Part shown: piece after piece, positions 61,143 to 64,000 of the stretch | How positions within the stretch are numbered: the stretch's first letter is position 1 | Layout: each line of letters begins with the position of its first letter | DNA from: Halomicrobium zhouii | Lineage (GTDB): Archaea; Halobacteriota; Halobacteria; Halobacteriales; Haloarculaceae | Length of the DNA: 64,000 nt | Assembly (NCBI RefSeq): GCF_900114435.1 | Contig: NZ_FOZK01000002.1 | Coordinates: 310,001 to 374,000, forward strand | Direction: 5' to 3' | The notes under the pieces: generated by a model | Database searches by the model: none | Seen by the model: only the letters and a program-made list of their open reading frames with translations | What the model was told of the DNA's origin: nothing | Program-made: the position numbers and the translations under genes

Positions 61143-61879
61143 CTTCCAAACCTTCTTCCAGGCAGTGAGTGGCGTCGAGCGCCGATCTAGCTGGGTTTGT
61201 ATCGCTCGATCGAGGGTCCAGGTCGGTTCTCACGTCCGCAAGGGGGGTGGTGCAACGCTATCGATATCGAACTGGGCGACAATTGCTGAGGGGAGGCGAC
61301 TGTGAAGGCAAGAGTGGTACTGTAGGCGACGAAGCGCCGGTTCTGTGACTGGCCTGGAGAGAACCACTGGCTATTTCACCCGGTGAAATCACCGAGGAGA
61401 AGCCGTCTGAAACAGGGTTTGTCGATTCTCACTGCCATTCGACGGTCACAGCCCGAAGCAGGGGGTCGTTGGCTGTCAGTTCAGTCATCGCCAGGTTGTG
61501 TAGGACCGATCTGACACACTATATTACCCGAATTCGGCTGTCTCAACCAGTTCTAAACAAGGGTTTGTCGATTCGCCGTCTCACGCGGATTCGGGCCCGC
61601 AAATTGCGGTGTTTCCCCCCCATTTCGAAGCAATACTTGTCGTGAAAACGCCGGTTCGAGTGCCCTCGAAATCGCCAGGCTGCAACCGATTATGAAAATT
61701 TCACACCCGTTTTGTTGGCGCCGTGTGAATTTCCCGCCGATTCGCGCATTGTCCCTCTCACCCTCTCTCGCCGGTGCCACAGCCATCGTTTGGCTACTCG
61801 ATGGGGTTTTGGCCGGGTATCTAGTTCCGTTTGTTGTCCCACTCTCTATGGCCCTCCCGGACGATTTGGCCGGTTATGA
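61143..61879. repeat. 737-bp duplicated block, copy 2
   Basis: This block is colinear with 46243-46979, with scattered substitutions and clusters of change. It carries the same aaca(a)gggtttgt-gatt pairs (61404-61426 and 61553-61577) and the same tail gacgatttggccggttatga. It is separated from the HerA remnant at 59013 by about 1.95 kb holding the transposase remnants, oxidoreductase and MITE. Confidence 0.75.
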
Positions 61880-61984
61880 CCACCCGATAAGCGACTGAGC
61901 ACGTCCAAAGCAATCGCTTCGAGTCGCTCTCTCCCCTAGACCGGGTTTGTCAACACATCCAACCAGATCGTCGAGAGACAGTCT

Positions 61985-62137
61985 GACGGGCACCAGGTTC
62001 TGTCGGCACTCAACGACCCACCAGAAGGCGAACCGCGAGTCGAGAAAACCTACAGCGACTCGACGCCGCCCCAGCAGTTCACGACCGACGAACCTGGGTT
62101 AATTGGGATCTATCCGGTTCAGTGGGTACAGAACTAA
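61985..62137 (+). pseudogene. 3' remnant of HerA-like gene, copy 2
   Basis: These 153 bp match the end of the HerA-like gene again (from gacgggcaccaggttctgtc onwards), in frame to a TAA at 62135-62137, with a diverged last few codons. It is the third occurrence of this 3' end in the window and lies about 100 bp right of the second copy of the 737-bp block. Confidence 0.8.
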
Positions 62138-62381
62138 CTGGAGAGGAGTGAACGGATCGTCGCAATCGACGACGGCTTCGACTCGGCTCAGGTGCTGTTC
62201 CCAGCAGCGACGTCCGTTGATGTACGTGGACGGCGTGGGAACACTGTCCGTGTCGGGAGAGTCCGAGACACCAGTAGGTGCGACCAGACGAGGAAGTACG
62301 TCCAGGACACGGATCGGAGTATCAGATCTGCAAATGGGAGCATGCGGATTCATTACTGTGCTGCAAGTTGAACGTAGTATC

Positions 62382-64000
62382 ATGGGCGACGAGATCTCGG
62401 TCCTCCACGTCGACGACGAGCCGGGGCTCGCCGAGATGGTGGGTGAATTTCTCGAACGCGAATCGGACAGGCTCACTGTCACCGCCGCAACGAGTGCGAC
62501 CGGGGCACTCGAGAAGCTTGCAGACCACGACTTCGAGTGTATCATTTCCGACTACGAAATGCCAGGACGCGATGGCATCGAATTTCTCACCGACGTCCGC
62601 GAGGAGTACCCCGACCTCCCGTTCGTTCTCTATACGGGCAACGGGAGCGAGGAAATCGCTAGCGACGCCATCTCCACCGGCGCGACTGATTACCTCCAAA
62701 AGGAGTCCGGCACGGGTCAGTACGCAGTTCTCGCGAACAAGGTCACGAACGCCGTCGAACAGTACCGCACGCAACGCGACCAGGAGCGTCGCCACGAGCG
62801 GCGGAAACGACAGAGCGATGCGCTCCTCGATCTGACGACGGACGACGCCGTGACGACCGGTGATTTCGATCGAGCGATCGAGCGGATCACCGAGACCGCT
62901 GCTGCCGTGTTGGACATCTCGCGTATCAACGTCTGGTTCTTCGACGACGACCGGGAGACGCTCCAGTGTCTGGACCACTTCGATACGACGGCAGATAGTC
63001 ACGCGGATGAAGGCGAACTCGTCGTGGAGGACTACCCCGAGTACGTCGAGACGGTGGAGTCGAATCGGGTGATCGTCGCTCCCGACGCGTTCGAGGACCA
63101 CCGGACGGCAGAACTCGACGAGTACCTCCAAAAACACGACGTGCGGGCGTTACTGGACGCGACGATTCGTTCCGAAGGCGAACCTATCGGCGTGGTCTGT
63201 CACGAACACGTCGGTAGCACGCGAGAGTGGACCGAGGACGAAATCGAGTTCGCCACCAATATCGCCGATCTCGTCCACCGTGCGTGGCGAAATCGAGAGC
63301 ACGTCCAGCGCACGTCCGAACTCGAGAAGACACAGGCCCGGTTTCGGGCGCTGACGGAAAACACGACGCACGCAGTCGTGACGATCGACGACGAGAGCAC
63401 GATTCAGTACGTGACTGAGCCCATCGAGGATATTCTGGGATATCCGTCAGACGAACTGCTCCACGAGTCGTTGCTGACGATCCTGCCCGAACGATTTAGC
63501 GAAAACCACAGAGACGCCGTCACCCGGTATCTCCAGGACGGGACCAGGCGGTTGGAGTGGGACTCGATCGAACTTCCCGGACGCCACCGTGACGGCCACG
63601 AGGTTCCACTCGGGATCACGTTCGGGGAAGCGAGAATCGACGACGAACACCGGTTCACGGCCCTCATCAGAGACATCACCGAGCGAAAAGAGCGTGAACG
63701 CCGGCTCCGAGGACTCAACGAAACGGCGAACCGTCTCATGACGCCCGATACGCGTGAACGGGTCGCCGAGATCGGCGTCGAAGCGGCCGCCACGGTCCTC
63801 GGGCTGGATGCGAGCGCGATACAACTCTACGACGCGGAACAGGACGCGCTCGTCCCCGTGGCTGGAACCGACGCTGCCTACGAAATCGTGGGTGAACTGC
63901 CGACGTTCACCGAAGGAAACAGTATCGCCTGGCGTACCTACGAAAAGGGAGAAGTGCTCGCGCTCGACGACGTCCACGAAGATCCCGACGTCTACGATTC
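62382..64000 (+). CDS. Response regulator-type sensor protein with REC, GAF, PAS and GAF domains (partial)
   Basis: The frame begins at ATG 62382 and is open at the right edge (about 539 residues seen). Residues 5-120 are a receiver domain: acidic pair Asp11-Asp12, phosphoacceptor Asp57 (IISDYEMPG), and Lys in YLQKES. Residues about 155-310 are GAF-like (RINVWFFDDDRETL). Residues 325-450 are a PAS domain with a closing PAC segment (RFTALIRDITERKERERRL). A second GAF begins near 455. In haloarchaea this order normally continues into a further sensor domain and either a histidine kinase or an HTH_10 output, which lies beyond the window. Confidence 0.9.
   Translation, partial: MGDEISVLHVDDEPGLAEMVGEFLERESDRLTVTAATSATGALEKLADHDFECIISDYEMPGRDGIEFLTDVREEYPDLPFVLYTGNGSEEIASDAISTGATDYLQKESGTGQYAVLANKVTNAVEQYRTQRDQERRHERRKRQSDALLDLTTDDAVTTGDFDRAIERITETAAAVLDISRINVWFFDDDRETLQCLDHFDTTADSHADEGELVVEDYPEYVETVESNRVIVAPDAFEDHRTAELDEYLQKHDVRALLDATIRSEGEPIGVVCHEHVGSTREWTEDEIEFATNIADLVHRAWRNREHVQRTSELEKTQARFRALTENTTHAVVTIDDESTIQYVTEPIEDILGYPSDELLHESLLTILPERFSENHRDAVTRYLQDGTRRLEWDSIELPGRHRDGHEVPLGITFGEARIDDEHRFTALIRDITERKERERRLRGLNETANRLMTPDTRERVAEIGVEAAATVLGLDASAIQLYDAEQDALVPVAGTDAAYEIVGELPTFTEGNSIAWRTYEKGEVLALDDVHEDPDVYD

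Overview
The window is haloarchaeal (class Halobacteria). The proteins are very acidic, most coding DNA is GC-rich with C or G at third codon positions, starts often lack a Shine-Dalgarno but have a TATA-like box about 25-30 bp upstream, and the gene families are typical of the class: HTH_10/Bat regulator, Tat lipoproteins, aRF1-type release factor, haloarchaeal IS200/IS605 elements and a REC-GAF-PAS sensor kinase. I cannot name a species from the sequence.

Layout. 1-12.6 kb is a candidate defence locus. A leftward operon of three overlapping genes (P-loop ATPase and two coiled-coil partners, the last running off the left edge) is divergent from a 1222-residue HEAT-repeat protein. That protein is followed by a DNA cytosine-5 methyltransferase fused to an endonuclease III-like (HhH-GPD) domain, and a second complete cytosine-5 methyltransferase converges on it. 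I read this as an undescribed or hybrid DISARM/Druantia-like restriction system. 13.3-26.5 kb is a cassette with a tyrosine integrase at each end, both pointing inward, the left one frameshifted. Between them are a 2232-residue GHKL ATPase-DUF3883 nuclease-like protein and an AT-richer GmrSD-type (DUF262-DUF1524) type IV restriction gene.

26.6-37.1 kb is a mobile-element-rich stretch. It holds two HNH proteins, one of which looks inserted into the 3' end of an RPA-like gene. It also holds a shortened aRF1 paralogue with intact NIKS and GGQ motifs, and an IS200/IS605 element with a 45-codon RHH gene coupled to tnpB that splits a Fic/Doc-like gene. 37.3-49.6 kb has xseAB (the large subunit carries a membrane anchor), DUF429, SRAP, an AN1-TM-CAP protein, a 1205-residue HerA/TraD-like ATPase and two PD-(D/E)XK nuclease candidates. 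50.4-58.8 kb is more ordinary: ABC exporter, four predicted Tat or secreted lipoproteins including a PQQ propeller, hydrolase, Bat-type regulator and a second DUF429. 58.9-62.1 kb is wreckage: HerA 3' fragments, a duplicated 737-bp block, transposase remnants around a quinone oxidoreductase gene, and a 137-bp MITE. The window ends inside a multi-domain sensor protein.

Four dispersed copies of a roughly 105-nt element keep the same stems through compensatory changes, so they look like a structured RNA family. Two of them sit next to the HerA-like gene or its remnant. Family names rest on motif recognition alone; no database search was possible.
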